From assembly GCF_016901225.1 (NCBI RefSeq), contig NZ_JAFEUL010000015.1, forward strand, positions 50,564 through 114,563: DNA of 64,000 bases, written 5' to 3'. This document shows, in pieces, positions 44,689-53,133 of this stretch (within the stretch, counting starts at the first letter, position 1; every line of letters begins with the position of its first letter). Made by a program: the position numbers and the translations under genes. The stretch is from Actibacterium sp. 188UL27-1. GTDB taxonomy: Bacteria; Pseudomonadota; Alphaproteobacteria; Rhodobacterales; Rhodobacteraceae. The notes under the pieces are model-generated. The model was not told the DNA's origin. It saw only the letters and a program-made list of their open reading frames with translations, and did no database searches.

Positions 44689-45186
44689 ATGCTGACGATG
44701 AAAAATAATCACATGCCAGACGAAAACAATATAGCCGACATGGTCCGCCCAACCGAGGTGAAGCATTTCGTAACATACACGATGGCGCGGGTGCAGGCAA
44801 AGCTGAATGCCCAGGGCGCGGCGATCTTAAAGCGTCATTCCAAGCTGTCGCTGGTGCAGTGGCGGGTGATCGCACTGCTAGCTTCGGGCAATTGCGACAG
44901 TCTGACGACGCTTTGCCGCCTGTCGGGTATGGACAAGGGCCAGGTCAGCCGCAAGCTGACGCAACTGGTATCTGACGGGCTCGTACGGTCACGCCTGGAT
45001 GAGGAAGATCACCGTTCCCAGAAACTGTCGCTCACGGATGAGGGGCTGGTCCTTTACGATCGGATCCTGCCGATCATGCGGTCACGTCAGGCCCATATCA
45101 CCGGCGAGATTTCGCAGGATGAACTGGCAATCCTGCTCGAAATGCTGGGCCGGATCGAAACAGCAGCGGATCGTCGTGATTTCTAA
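44689..45186 (+). CDS. MarR family transcriptional regulator
   Basis: 165 residues with the MarR winged helix: KRHSKLSLVQWRVIALLASG, SLTTLCRLSGMDKGQVSRKLTQLVSDGLVRSRLDEEDHRSQKLSLTDEG. A second ATG at 44698 is also possible. It lies between the divergent tctCBA-sulfatase operon and a second sulfatase 21 bp downstream, so it is the likely regulator of both. A TTGACA box is present in the shared 93-bp gap. Confidence 0.92.
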   Translation: MLTMKNNHMPDENNIADMVRPTEVKHFVTYTMARVQAKLNAQGAAILKRHSKLSLVQWRVIALLASGNCDSLTTLCRLSGMDKGQVSRKLTQLVSDGLVRSRLDEEDHRSQKLSLTDEGLVLYDRILPIMRSRQAHITGEISQDELAILLEMLGRIETAADRRDF

Positions 45187-45209
45187 AGTTTAGGTTCTGG
45201 AACGCGTTG

Positions 45210-46631
45210 ATGGGTAATCTGTTGGTGTTGATGTCCGACGAACATCAGGCAAGGGCCATGGGATGTGCCGGTCATCCCTTCGTCCAGACCCCCAACCTTG
45301 ATGCGTTGGCGGCCCGCGGTCTGCGGTTCACCAATGCCTACACGCCGTCCCCCATTTGCGTACCGGCCCGATCCAGCTTTGCGACGGGGTGCTATGTCCA
45401 CCAAACCCGCCTATGGGACAATGCGATGCCCTATGACGGCACTATTGCGGGCTGGGGCCATGTCCTGCAGCGGCAGGGGGTCTGCGTCGAATCCATCGGC
45501 AAGCTGCATTATCGCTCGGCGGAGGATCCCGCAGGCTTCGACCGCGAACACCTTCCCATGATGGTTGCGGATGGCGTGGGCATGGTCTGGGCCTCCATCC
45601 GCAACGAGGATGAGCGGCTCACCGACCGCCCCCGTATGCTGGGCGACTATATCGGCCCCGGGCACAGCACCTACACCGATTACGACGCCGCGGTCGTTGA
45701 ACGCACAGTGCGCTGGCTGGCAGAGGCGCCGGATCAGGACTGGTGCCTTTTCGTGGGACTTGTCGCACCGCATTTCCCTCTGGTGGTCCCGCAGCGCTAT
45801 TTTGACCAATACCCGGTCGATGATCTGCCACAGCCAAAGCTGCATCCGGCCACGGGATATCGCCAGCATCCCTGGATTGTCCGGCAAAACGCCATCATGG
45901 ATACCGAGGCGCAGTTTGAAAGCCCGGAGGAGCGTTTGCGCGCCATGGCCAGCTATTACGGGCTGGTCACGTGGCTTGACGACAATATCGGCAAGATCCT
46001 CGACGCGCTCGATCATGCGGGATTGGCCAACGACACCACCGTCGTCTATACCTCCGACCATGGCGAAAATCTTGGTGCGCGCGGCCTTTGGGGGAAATCC
46101 AACATGTACGAGGAAAGCGCGGCGGTCCCGTTGATCCTGTCCGCGCCCCAGTGCCCGACCGGGACATGCGAGACACCGGTCAGCCTGATCGATCTCAGCC
46201 AGACAATCGCCGACACGTTCGGTGCGGCCCTGCCGCCCGCCAGCCCGGGGCGGTCGCTGCATGCCATCGCAGCGGAACCGGCCGATCCCGACCGCATCGT
46301 GTTCAGCGAATATCACGCGGCGGGCGCTGTCTCTGGCGCATTCATGCTGCGCAAGGGGCGGTGGAAGCTGATCCACTATGTCGGCTTTGCGCCTGAGCTT
46401 TTCGATCTGCAGAACGATCCGGACGAACGGATGGACCGCGCCGCCGATCCCCACTGTGCCGCGATCCTCGCCGATCTGATGGTGGCCTTGCACCGGATTT
46501 GCGACCCCGAACAGGTCGATGCCCTGGCCCATCAAGATCAGGCCGCGATGATCGCGCGATCTGGCGGGCGGGAGGTTGCCCTGACCCTTGGTGCCCCTGC
46601 GGCCACACCTCCGCCCCGGTTCACACCATGA
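45210..46631 (+). CDS. Second type I sulfatase
   Basis: 473 residues from the ATG at 45210. Metal-binding start LLVLMSDEHQARAMGCAG, then PICVPARSSFATGC with CxPxR as the formylglycine site, and YTSDHGENLGARGLWGKSNMYEES as the second motif. No signal peptide. The fold and C-terminal motif (RKGRWKLIHYVGFAPELFDLQNDPDE) are as in choline sulfatase-type enzymes. It follows the MarR gene and overlaps the MBL hydrolase by ATGA, so the two enzymes are made together. Confidence 0.92.
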   Translation: MGNLLVLMSDEHQARAMGCAGHPFVQTPNLDALAARGLRFTNAYTPSPICVPARSSFATGCYVHQTRLWDNAMPYDGTIAGWGHVLQRQGVCVESIGKLHYRSAEDPAGFDREHLPMMVADGVGMVWASIRNEDERLTDRPRMLGDYIGPGHSTYTDYDAAVVERTVRWLAEAPDQDWCLFVGLVAPHFPLVVPQRYFDQYPVDDLPQPKLHPATGYRQHPWIVRQNAIMDTEAQFESPEERLRAMASYYGLVTWLDDNIGKILDALDHAGLANDTTVVYTSDHGENLGARGLWGKSNMYEESAAVPLILSAPQCPTGTCETPVSLIDLSQTIADTFGAALPPASPGRSLHAIAAEPADPDRIVFSEYHAAGAVSGAFMLRKGRWKLIHYVGFAPELFDLQNDPDERMDRAADPHCAAILADLMVALHRICDPEQVDALAHQDQAAMIARSGGREVALTLGAPAATPPPRFTP

Positions 46632-47476
46632 AATTGACCTTTCTGGGGACGGGCACACCGGAACCTTATCTGCGCCGCGCATCATCCGGGTATCTGATCG
46701 AACACGGTGCTGACCGGATCCTCTTTGATTGCGGTGGCGGCGTGTTCGACAGGCTGCTCCAAGCCGGGCATCTGCCCCAAAACATCACCCATCTGGTCTT
46801 CTCGCACCTGCATTCCGATCACATGATGGATTATGCCCGCCTCGTCCACGCGGCGTGGGATGCCCGCGGCGTGCCGCTCAAGGTCTTTGGCCCGGCCCCC
46901 ATGGCCCGGATCACCGAACAACTCTTTGGCCGGGACGGTGTGTTTGGCGACGACCTGCGCGCCCGCACCCAAACCGAACCCAGCCAGCAGATCTGGCTGG
47001 CGCGCGGCGGTACCCTGCCGCGCCGATGGCCCACGCCCGAGGTGGTCGAGATTGCCCCGGGTGACACCATTGCCGAGCCGGGTTGGAAACTCACCGCGGT
47101 AGAGGTGCCCCATGCCCAACCGGCCCTGATCTGCCTGGGCCTGCGCCTTGAAGCGGGTGACAAGGTATTCGCCTATTCCGGCGATGCGGCCCTGTGTGAC
47201 GGGATGAAACAGTTGGCGGCCGATGCCGACCTTCTGTTGCACTGGTGTTACCGGATGGATGGAGAGGCGCTGCACCCCGCGCTCGATCCCATGGCACCCA
47301 CCCCGGGGCAGATTGCGGCCATGGCCAACGCGGTCGGGGTCAAGCGTCTGCGCCTGACCCATATCCGCCCCCATATGGACCAGCCCGGCCACCACCAGGC
47401 CATGCTCGCCGCCGCCCGGCAGGTCTTTGACGGTGACCTGGCCATCGCCGAAGACCTCGACCAGATCACGCTTTAG
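46628..47476 (+). CDS. MBL-fold (RNase Z-like) hydrolase coupled to a sulfatase
   Basis: 282 residues from the ATG at 46628. LTFLGTGTPEPYLRRASSGYLI and FDCGGGVFDRLLQAG begin the RNase Z-like clade; FSHLHSDHMMDYARL gives HxHxDH, and YSGDAALCDG and LTHIRPHMD give later metal ligands. This clade includes tRNA 3' processing nucleases but also MBL-fold arylsulfatases. The 4-bp overlap with a sulfatase suggests a metabolic role with sulfate esters rather than RNA processing. The flexible arm typical of RNase Z is not seen. Confidence 0.85.
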   Translation: MKLTFLGTGTPEPYLRRASSGYLIEHGADRILFDCGGGVFDRLLQAGHLPQNITHLVFSHLHSDHMMDYARLVHAAWDARGVPLKVFGPAPMARITEQLFGRDGVFGDDLRARTQTEPSQQIWLARGGTLPRRWPTPEVVEIAPGDTIAEPGWKLTAVEVPHAQPALICLGLRLEAGDKVFAYSGDAALCDGMKQLAADADLLLHWCYRMDGEALHPALDPMAPTPGQIAAMANAVGVKRLRLTHIRPHMDQPGHHQAMLAAARQVFDGDLAIAEDLDQITL

Positions 47477-47485
47477 GCCGGGGTG

Positions 47486-48347
47486 TCGCTCGGGGGTGAC
47501 GGTTGCGGCACGCCCGGCCCCATGCCCATGTTCTTCACCAATGAAGAGGCCATTCAGGACCCTGTGACCGGGAACCCGGCCACAGTGGTTGCGGCACCGG
47601 ATGTGGGATCGACAATGATCAGCTCATTGAGTTCTTGATGGCGATCAGGGGCAGACCAGTGAACCCTCTGGCACCGATAGCGCGGGTGCGCCGGGGCAAA
47701 TTGGCGGTGATGCTCTCAAGCATACTGGCGTTCCACCGGGCGCCACAGTCATCCGCGATACTCCGCAGCTTGATGATCGAGAGAGGGCGGGCGGCCATGG
47801 CCACTCGGAGAGCGGCGCATGGTAAGACATCAAAGTAGGTTCGGGCAAAGCCCCCTGGGAGTCCCATGACCGCCGTACCGAGTTCGGGTTCTCTGGCGCT
47901 GCGACCGATATGGATCAGAATTTTTCTGCGGATTACGAGGTTCAGGAGGCCGATAACTCCACCATCTTTCAGGTGCTGAGCATGGGGGAACGCGGCAATC
48001 AAAATGATAAGGCGCATCCGGAAGTATTTGTGACCGCCACCAAGAAAGGTGATGACATCGTTCTGGAAAACAAGCGAAACGGTACATCTGAAGAGATTGC
48101 CCGCGCTCCCGCGGGGGCCGAGTTCCAGCTTGACGCCAAGATGCTGAAGGACCGCAACGGCAAGGCTGAGATCACGGTCAGCTTCGGTGGTGAGGTGGTC
48201 GGATTTTACAAATCGGATGAATTCGAATTCGGTTATGGTCAGAAAACAAGCCGCGACATGCGGTTCGGCGCTTATGATCACGGAGACAGCGACACCGTCA
48301 TGAGCCTCGCAAATCCGGTGACGTGGAAATCATCATTCGCTTCGTGA
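47486..48347 (+). pseudogene. Broken gene for a secreted polysaccharide-active or adhesin-like protein
   Basis: Translating in order gives three coherent pieces separated by a frameshift near 47635 and a stop at 47823: first an Ig/cadherin-like linker (AIQDPVTGNPATVVAAPDVGS, resembling repeats in long RTX proteins), then a Gly/Ser/Asp-rich part ending AGGHGHSESGAW, then from 47826 a beta-rich domain (DRRTEFGFSGAATDMD, NSTIFQVLSMGERGN, FGYGQKTSRDMRFGAYDH). RTE near the start of the last part occurs in jelly-roll polysaccharide lyases, but I would not name the family. Neither an intact start nor a signal peptide remains. Confidence 0.55.
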
Positions 48348-48450
48348 CCGGGCAAAGGAAGTGCCGATAAACGGATGCTCCAACCATTTGAGGGACGCGG
48401 GCATTCCGGTGTTTTGTAAGTGTTGCTGGCACCCCAGCCTGAGCCAGCGC

Positions 48451-48468
48451 AGCCCTGCATTCAGGGCT
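48451..48468. terminator. Stem-loop in the gap before the aminotransferase gene
   Basis: AGCCCTG-CATT-CAGGGCT is a perfect 7-bp stem, within a wider partial inverted repeat, followed by a mixed T-rich stretch. It separates the broken gene from the convergent aminotransferase. Confidence 0.4.
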
Positions 48469-48585
48469 CAGGTGCTTTCTTTGATCCACTGAAATGAGCC
48501 ACTCCATCCCGACGCAATGCCCGTGAAAAACTGGCATCAATGTCGGGCTTGGCCTAAATCGGATCCCGTCAAACGAACATGCGCG

Positions 48586-49938
48586 TCAGGCGGCAGAGAA
48601 CCCCTGGTCCAGGGCCGCCACAATTTCATTCACCTGCTCGGCGGTCAGGATCAAAGGCGGCGACATGTAAAGGTTGACCCCCGACAGGCGCACCATGACC
48701 CCGGCCTGGTAGGTCGCCTCATGGACCCGGCCGATTGTCTTGGCGTCGATCGGGGTCTTGCGGTCGCGGTCGCTGACCAGTTCCAGGGCGCACATCAGTC
48801 CGTGGCCACCGCGCACATCCCCGATCAGGTCATGCTTGTCGTAAAGCGTCTTTAGCCCGGCAAACAATTCCGCCCCGCGGGCGGCGGCATTATGATGTAC
48901 GTCCAGCCGTTTGGTTTCAGCCAAACAGGCCAGGGCGGCGGCCGCACCCACGGGATGGCCCGAATAGGTGTAGCCATGGCCGATCATGGCCTTGCCCGTC
49001 TCGTCCCCTTCGAACACGCTCGCGACGGCCTCACCGATCATCACTGCGCCAAACGGGAAATAGCCATTGGTGATGGCCTTGGCGGTACACATCATGTCGG
49101 GCTGTACGCCCCAATGGCGCGACCCGCTCCAATCGCCGGTGCGGCCAAAGCCGGTGATGACCTCATCCGCGATCAACAGGATGCCATGGCGGTCACAGAT
49201 CTCCCGCACGCCGGGCATAAAGCTTTCATGGGGCGGGATAACGCCACCGGCGCCCAGCACCGGCTCCATGATGAAGGCCGCAATCGTGTCTGCGGACTGG
49301 AACGCAATCTCATCTTCAAGCGCGGCCAGGCAAAGCTGCGCCAACCGCGCGGGGTCGCTTTCATTGAACGGGTTGCGATAGGGGTAGGGGGCTGGGATGT
49401 GGTAACAACCGGGCAAAAGCGGCTCATAGGGCGCGCGAAAATTCGCATTGCCGTTGACCGACGCGCCGCCGAACTGCGTGCCGTGATACCCTTTTTTCAG
49501 GCTCAGGAACTTGATCCGCCCGGGATCGCCGCGCAGCTTGTGGTATTGCCGCGACAGCCGCAACGCCGTCTCGACCGAGTCCCCCCCGCCCGAGGTAAAG
49601 AATGACCGCACCATCCCGTCGGGGGCAAAGAAATCGGCCAGCACCTCCGACAGCTCGATAATCGCGTCGTTCGTGGTGCCCTTGAACGTCGAATAAAACG
49701 GCAGCCGGTCCATCTGCGCCGTGATCGCATCCTTGATCGGTTGGCAGGAAAACCCCAGATTGACGTTCCACAAACCGCCCACCGCATCGATGACGGTGTG
49801 CCCGTCAATATCGGTGATGGTGCTGCCCTCCGCCTCCACCACAATCTTGGGCGGCTGGGCGTGCATCTCGGCCGGATGCGCCATCGGGTGCCACATCTTG
49901 CGCGCATTCATTTCCTTCAGGAAGTTGGAATCTTTCAT
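48586..49938 (-). CDS. Class III aminotransferase
   Basis: 450 residues from the ATG at 49938. VRSFFTSGGGDSVETALRLSRQY and GYHGTQFGG are class III motifs; IADEVITGFGRTGDW holds the PLP-binding Asp and TAKAITNGYFPFGAVMI the Schiff-base Lys. The opening KMWHPMAHPAEMHAQPP is like taurine- or beta-alanine-pyruvate and related omega-aminotransferases. The natural amine donor is uncertain. Divergent from the dehydratase gene at 50084. Confidence 0.88.
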   Translation of the reverse strand: MKDSNFLKEMNARKMWHPMAHPAEMHAQPPKIVVEAEGSTITDIDGHTVIDAVGGLWNVNLGFSCQPIKDAITAQMDRLPFYSTFKGTTNDAIIELSEVLADFFAPDGMVRSFFTSGGGDSVETALRLSRQYHKLRGDPGRIKFLSLKKGYHGTQFGGASVNGNANFRAPYEPLLPGCYHIPAPYPYRNPFNESDPARLAQLCLAALEDEIAFQSADTIAAFIMEPVLGAGGVIPPHESFMPGVREICDRHGILLIADEVITGFGRTGDWSGSRHWGVQPDMMCTAKAITNGYFPFGAVMIGEAVASVFEGDETGKAMIGHGYTYSGHPVGAAAALACLAETKRLDVHHNAAARGAELFAGLKTLYDKHDLIGDVRGGHGLMCALELVSDRDRKTPIDAKTIGRVHEATYQAGVMVRLSGVNLYMSPPLILTAEQVNEIVAALDQGFSAA

Positions 49939-50083
49939 GGCCGCTCTCCCTACTTTTGTTGGCAAAGCTTAGCCGCACGGGGTCTCAAAATCCAACGCAT
50001 TGCGTGCTGTGACCTGTCCTTTTGCCCTTGCATTCGGCCCGGCTCCTGTAACTTTGTCGGTGCGCCCGCAAGAAAGGCATCCC

Positions 50084-51040
50084 ATGACCCCTGATCTGGA
50101 ACAGCCCACCGTCCATCCCGCCGATGTGGAGGCCGCGTTTGACGTGATCGCCCCCCATATCCGCAAGACACCCGTTCTGGCGGTGGACCCCGCGGATTTC
50201 GGTTTGGCCGCCGGCGCGCCGCTGCAGTTCAAGCTGGAATTTCTGCAGCATTCCGGCTCCTTCAAGGCCCGCGGCGCCTTGACCAACCTGCTGACCCGGA
50301 CCGTGCCCCAGGCTGGCGTGGTCGCCGCATCCGGTGGCAATCACGGTGCGGCCGTGGCCTTTGCCGCGCGACATGTGGGCCATCCGGCAAAGATCTTTGT
50401 TCCGTCCGTGGCACCCGATGGCAAAAGGGACCGGATCCGCGGATACGGTGCCGATCTGGTCATCGCCGGTGATCTTTATGACGATGCCCGGGCCGCCAGC
50501 CAGGCTTGGGCACAGCAGACCGGCGCGCTGGCGATCCATGCCTTTGATCAACCAGAAACCCTTGCTGGCCAAGGCACCGTCGCGCTGGAATTCGCTGAAC
50601 AGGCGCTGCTCGACACGATCCTGGTCGCCACGGGCGGCGGCGGTCTGATCGGTGGCATGGCAGCCTACCTGCAAGGCCGGACCAAGTTGGTCAGTGTGGA
50701 GCCTGAGGCCGCCCCGACCCTCGCCCATGCCCTCGCGGCGGGCGGGCCAGTCGATGCTCCGGCCGGTGGCCTTGCCGCTGACAGCCTCGCCCCGCGCCGT
50801 ATCGGAGACCGGGCCTATATTCTGGCCGCGGCCCATGTCTCCGAGGCTGTGCTGGTCCCGGATCCGGCCATCCGCGATGCGCAAATCGCCCTGTGGCAGA
50901 CGCTGCGGATCGTGACCGAGCCCGGCGGGGCCGCCGCCTTTGCCGCGCTGTTGTCCGGCGCCTACAGGCCCGCCCCCGATGAACGGGTGGGGATCCTGCT
51001 TTGCGGGGCCAATACCGATGCCGTCACATTGCAGGAATAA
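50084..51040 (+). CDS. PLP-dependent Ser/Thr dehydratase-like (fold type II) enzyme
   Basis: 318 residues from the ATG at 50084; the frame is open to 50000. The PLP Lys lies in HSGSFKARGALTN and the phosphate loop in ATGGGGLIGGMAAYL; SGGNHGAAVAFAAR is the substrate loop. This is the threonine dehydratase/serine racemase type, without the C-terminal ACT domain of IlvA. It is 3 bp upstream of the decarboxylase, so one operon; roles may be linked in amino-acid catabolism. Confidence 0.9.
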   Translation: MTPDLEQPTVHPADVEAAFDVIAPHIRKTPVLAVDPADFGLAAGAPLQFKLEFLQHSGSFKARGALTNLLTRTVPQAGVVAASGGNHGAAVAFAARHVGHPAKIFVPSVAPDGKRDRIRGYGADLVIAGDLYDDARAASQAWAQQTGALAIHAFDQPETLAGQGTVALEFAEQALLDTILVATGGGGLIGGMAAYLQGRTKLVSVEPEAAPTLAHALAAGGPVDAPAGGLAADSLAPRRIGDRAYILAAAHVSEAVLVPDPAIRDAQIALWQTLRIVTEPGGAAAFAALLSGAYRPAPDERVGILLCGANTDAVTLQE

Positions 51041-51043
51041 CCG

Positions 51044-52429
51044 ATGGACTGGGATACATTCGAACATTGGAGCCTGGAATTTGCCCGCTGGTCCCGCCGC
51101 TACCGGGAGAGCTTGCGCGACCGGCCTGTCCGCCCGCCGCTGCATCCCGGTGCGACCCTGGCCCAATTGCCAGCGACCCCACCCGAACAGGGTGAAGACA
51201 TGGCCACGATCTTTGCCGATTTCGAAAAGATCATCCTGCCCGGCATGACCCATTGGCAGCACCCACGTTTCTTTGCCTATTTCCCGGCCAATGCCGCCCC
51301 GGCCAGCGTGTTGGCTGAACAACTCGCCAATGCCATGGCCGCCCAATGCATGCTCTGGCAGACCTCGCCCGCCGCGACGGAGCTTGAAACCCGCATGATG
51401 GAATGGCTCGGCCAGGCCGTCGGCCTGCCCAACATGTCAGGTGTCATCCAGGACAGCGCCTCCAGCGCGACCTTGGCCGCCGTTCTGGTCATGCGCGAAC
51501 GCGCCTTGGATTTCCAAGGGAACCGCACCGGTTTGGCAGGGGCGCCACGTCTGCGGATCTATTGCTCGGACGGGGTGCACAGTTCCATTGACCGTGCGCT
51601 TTGGGTGTCCGGCATCGGTACCGATAATCTGGTCCGGGTGCCAGCCACAGGTCCATTGGCGGGCATGGACCCGCCCGCCCTGGCGCAGGCCATCGCCCGT
51701 GACCGCGCCGCGGGCCACACACCCGCTGGCGTAATTCTGTCTGTCGGCGGTACCGCGATTGGTGCCACCGATCCCATCGCCGCCTGTATCGAGGTCGCAA
51801 AACAGGCCGATCTTTACACCCATATCGATGCGGCCTGGGCCGGGTCGGCCATGATCTGTCCGGAGTTCCGGCACTACTGGACTGGCGCTGAAGGCGCGGA
51901 TTCCCTCGTCTTCAATCCCCATAAATGGCTGGGTGCCCAGTTCGATTGTGCCGCCCATTTCGTGGCCGATCCTGACAGCCTCCGGCGCACCCTGGCCATC
52001 AACCCGGACTTTCTGCAGACGCCGGGGGCCGAAGGGAGCGTCGATTATTCCGAATGGTCGATCCCCCTGGGCCGTCGGTTTCGCGCGCTCAAACTGTGGT
52101 TCCTGCTGCGGGTTGAGGGGGTAGAGGTCCTCCGCACCATGATCCGCACCCACGTGACCTGGGCCAAGGGTCTGCATGATCGCCTCGCAGCCTTACCGCA
52201 GATCACGATCCAGACCGCCCCCATGCTCTCCCTCTTCACCTTCCGTCACAATGAGGGCGATGCCGCCACGGCAGATCTGTTGAACCGGATCAATGCCGAT
52301 GGCCGCATCTACCTGACCCAAACCACAGCCACGGGCCACACCGTGATACGCTTCCAGGCGGGCTCTTTCGAGATGACCCAGGCCGATGCCGACACGGCCT
52401 ATGACGTGATAGCAGAGCTATCTGCCTAG
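51044..52429 (+). CDS. Aromatic-L-amino-acid decarboxylase-like PLP enzyme (group II)
   Basis: 461 residues. The sequence follows the group II decarboxylase plan: HWQHPRFFAYFPANAAPASVLAEQL, TELETRMMEWLGQAVGLP, GVIQDSASSATLAAVLVMRERA, IDAAWAGSAMICPEFRHYW (PLP Asp) and DSLVFNPHKWLGAQFDCA with the Schiff-base Lys. Such enzymes decarboxylate Phe, Tyr, Trp or DOPA. The nearby phenylalanine hydroxylase, regulated by an Lrp gene in between, supports an aromatic substrate. It could also be a related aldehyde-forming synthase. Confidence 0.88.
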   Translation: MDWDTFEHWSLEFARWSRRYRESLRDRPVRPPLHPGATLAQLPATPPEQGEDMATIFADFEKIILPGMTHWQHPRFFAYFPANAAPASVLAEQLANAMAAQCMLWQTSPAATELETRMMEWLGQAVGLPNMSGVIQDSASSATLAAVLVMRERALDFQGNRTGLAGAPRLRIYCSDGVHSSIDRALWVSGIGTDNLVRVPATGPLAGMDPPALAQAIARDRAAGHTPAGVILSVGGTAIGATDPIAACIEVAKQADLYTHIDAAWAGSAMICPEFRHYWTGAEGADSLVFNPHKWLGAQFDCAAHFVADPDSLRRTLAINPDFLQTPGAEGSVDYSEWSIPLGRRFRALKLWFLLRVEGVEVLRTMIRTHVTWAKGLHDRLAALPQITIQTAPMLSLFTFRHNEGDAATADLLNRINADGRIYLTQTTATGHTVIRFQAGSFEMTQADADTAYDVIAELSA

Positions 52430-52458
52430 ATTTGCGGGGGCTTTGGTTTGGGTAACGA

Positions 52459-52497
52459 GGGCATCGCCCTCCCGGGGTGGGGGGGCGGGCGATGCCC
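52459..52497. terminator. Bidirectional terminator between decarboxylase and Lrp genes
   Basis: GGGCATCGCCC (52459-52469) and GGGCGATGCCC (52487-52497) are perfect 11-bp arms in the gap between two convergent genes. Confidence 0.7.
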
Positions 52498-52533
52498 GGC
52501 CTGTCAGCCGGGCGGACCTTCTGGCCAGCGCGT

Positions 52534-53016
52534 CTACCCAATTCCCAACGGCAGAGCCGTGCTGTTCTTGTGATGCCGCAGCACCAACTGGCTGGAGGAG
52601 GAGGCGACACTGGGATGGGCCAAAAGCTGATCCATCAGGAACCGTTCGAAATCCGCCACCGTCCGGCTGCGCAAGACCAGCATGTAATCCTGCTCACCGG
52701 TCACCGCAAAGCATTGCAAGATCGTGTCATGCAAATCGACAAACGCCTCAAAAGCTCGCCGTGTCTCGGGCGTTTGCGAACTGATATTCACATGGACCAG
52801 CGTACACACCCCCAGGCCCAGCTTTTCGGGGTCGAGCAGCGCAACACGGTCCCGGATCACCCCGGCGGCCTCAAGGTCCTGCATCCGGCGCCAGACAGTG
52901 GAGGCTGACAGATGCGTCGCCTCCGCCAGCTCTTTCAACGAAAGCGTCGCATCGTTTTGCAGTGTGGTGAGGATCCGGTGGTCAGCTTGGCTGAGTGATT
53001 GCGCATTTTCTTTCAT
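52534..53016 (-). CDS. Lrp/AsnC family transcriptional regulator
   Basis: 160 residues. The N-terminal HTH is ADHRILTTLQNDATLSLKELAEATHLSASTVWRRMQDLEAAGVI, and the C-terminal RAM domain (HVNISSQTPETRRAFEAFVDLHDTILQCFAVTGEQDYMLVL) binds an amino acid. It is divergent from phhA with 117 bp between; in bacteria of this type such a regulator often controls phhA in response to phenylalanine or tyrosine, which is the inference here. Confidence 0.92.
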   Translation of the reverse strand: MKENAQSLSQADHRILTTLQNDATLSLKELAEATHLSASTVWRRMQDLEAAGVIRDRVALLDPEKLGLGVCTLVHVNISSQTPETRRAFEAFVDLHDTILQCFAVTGEQDYMLVLRSRTVADFERFLMDQLLAHPSVASSSSQLVLRHHKNSTALPLGIG

Positions 53017-53040
53017 ATCAGCGATTATACTGGAATATCC

Positions 53041-53061
53041 TGATCAAAAAAAGAATGATCA
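53041..53061. promoter_or_regulatory. Candidate operator in the lrp-phhA gap
   Basis: Two TGATCA sites (53041-53046 and 53056-53061) flank an A-rich centre, giving a loose dyad in the shared promoter region. It may be an Lrp-type site, but the match to a consensus is only partial. Confidence 0.4.
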
Positions 53062-53133
53062 CGCTCTATTTCGAAGCACATTCTAAGTAATTTCGGGCCA
53101 AGCTCTGCCAACGATCAGATAGAGGAGCCGCAG

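Noticed and set aside
47619..48281. Minus-strand frame of 220 codons over the broken secreted gene
   Set aside because: The plus-strand pieces give coherent beta-rich protein sequence; the minus product is not recognisable.
49985..51346. 453-codon antisense frame over the dehydratase and decarboxylase genes
   Set aside because: Spans two real genes on the other strand and lacks any domain.
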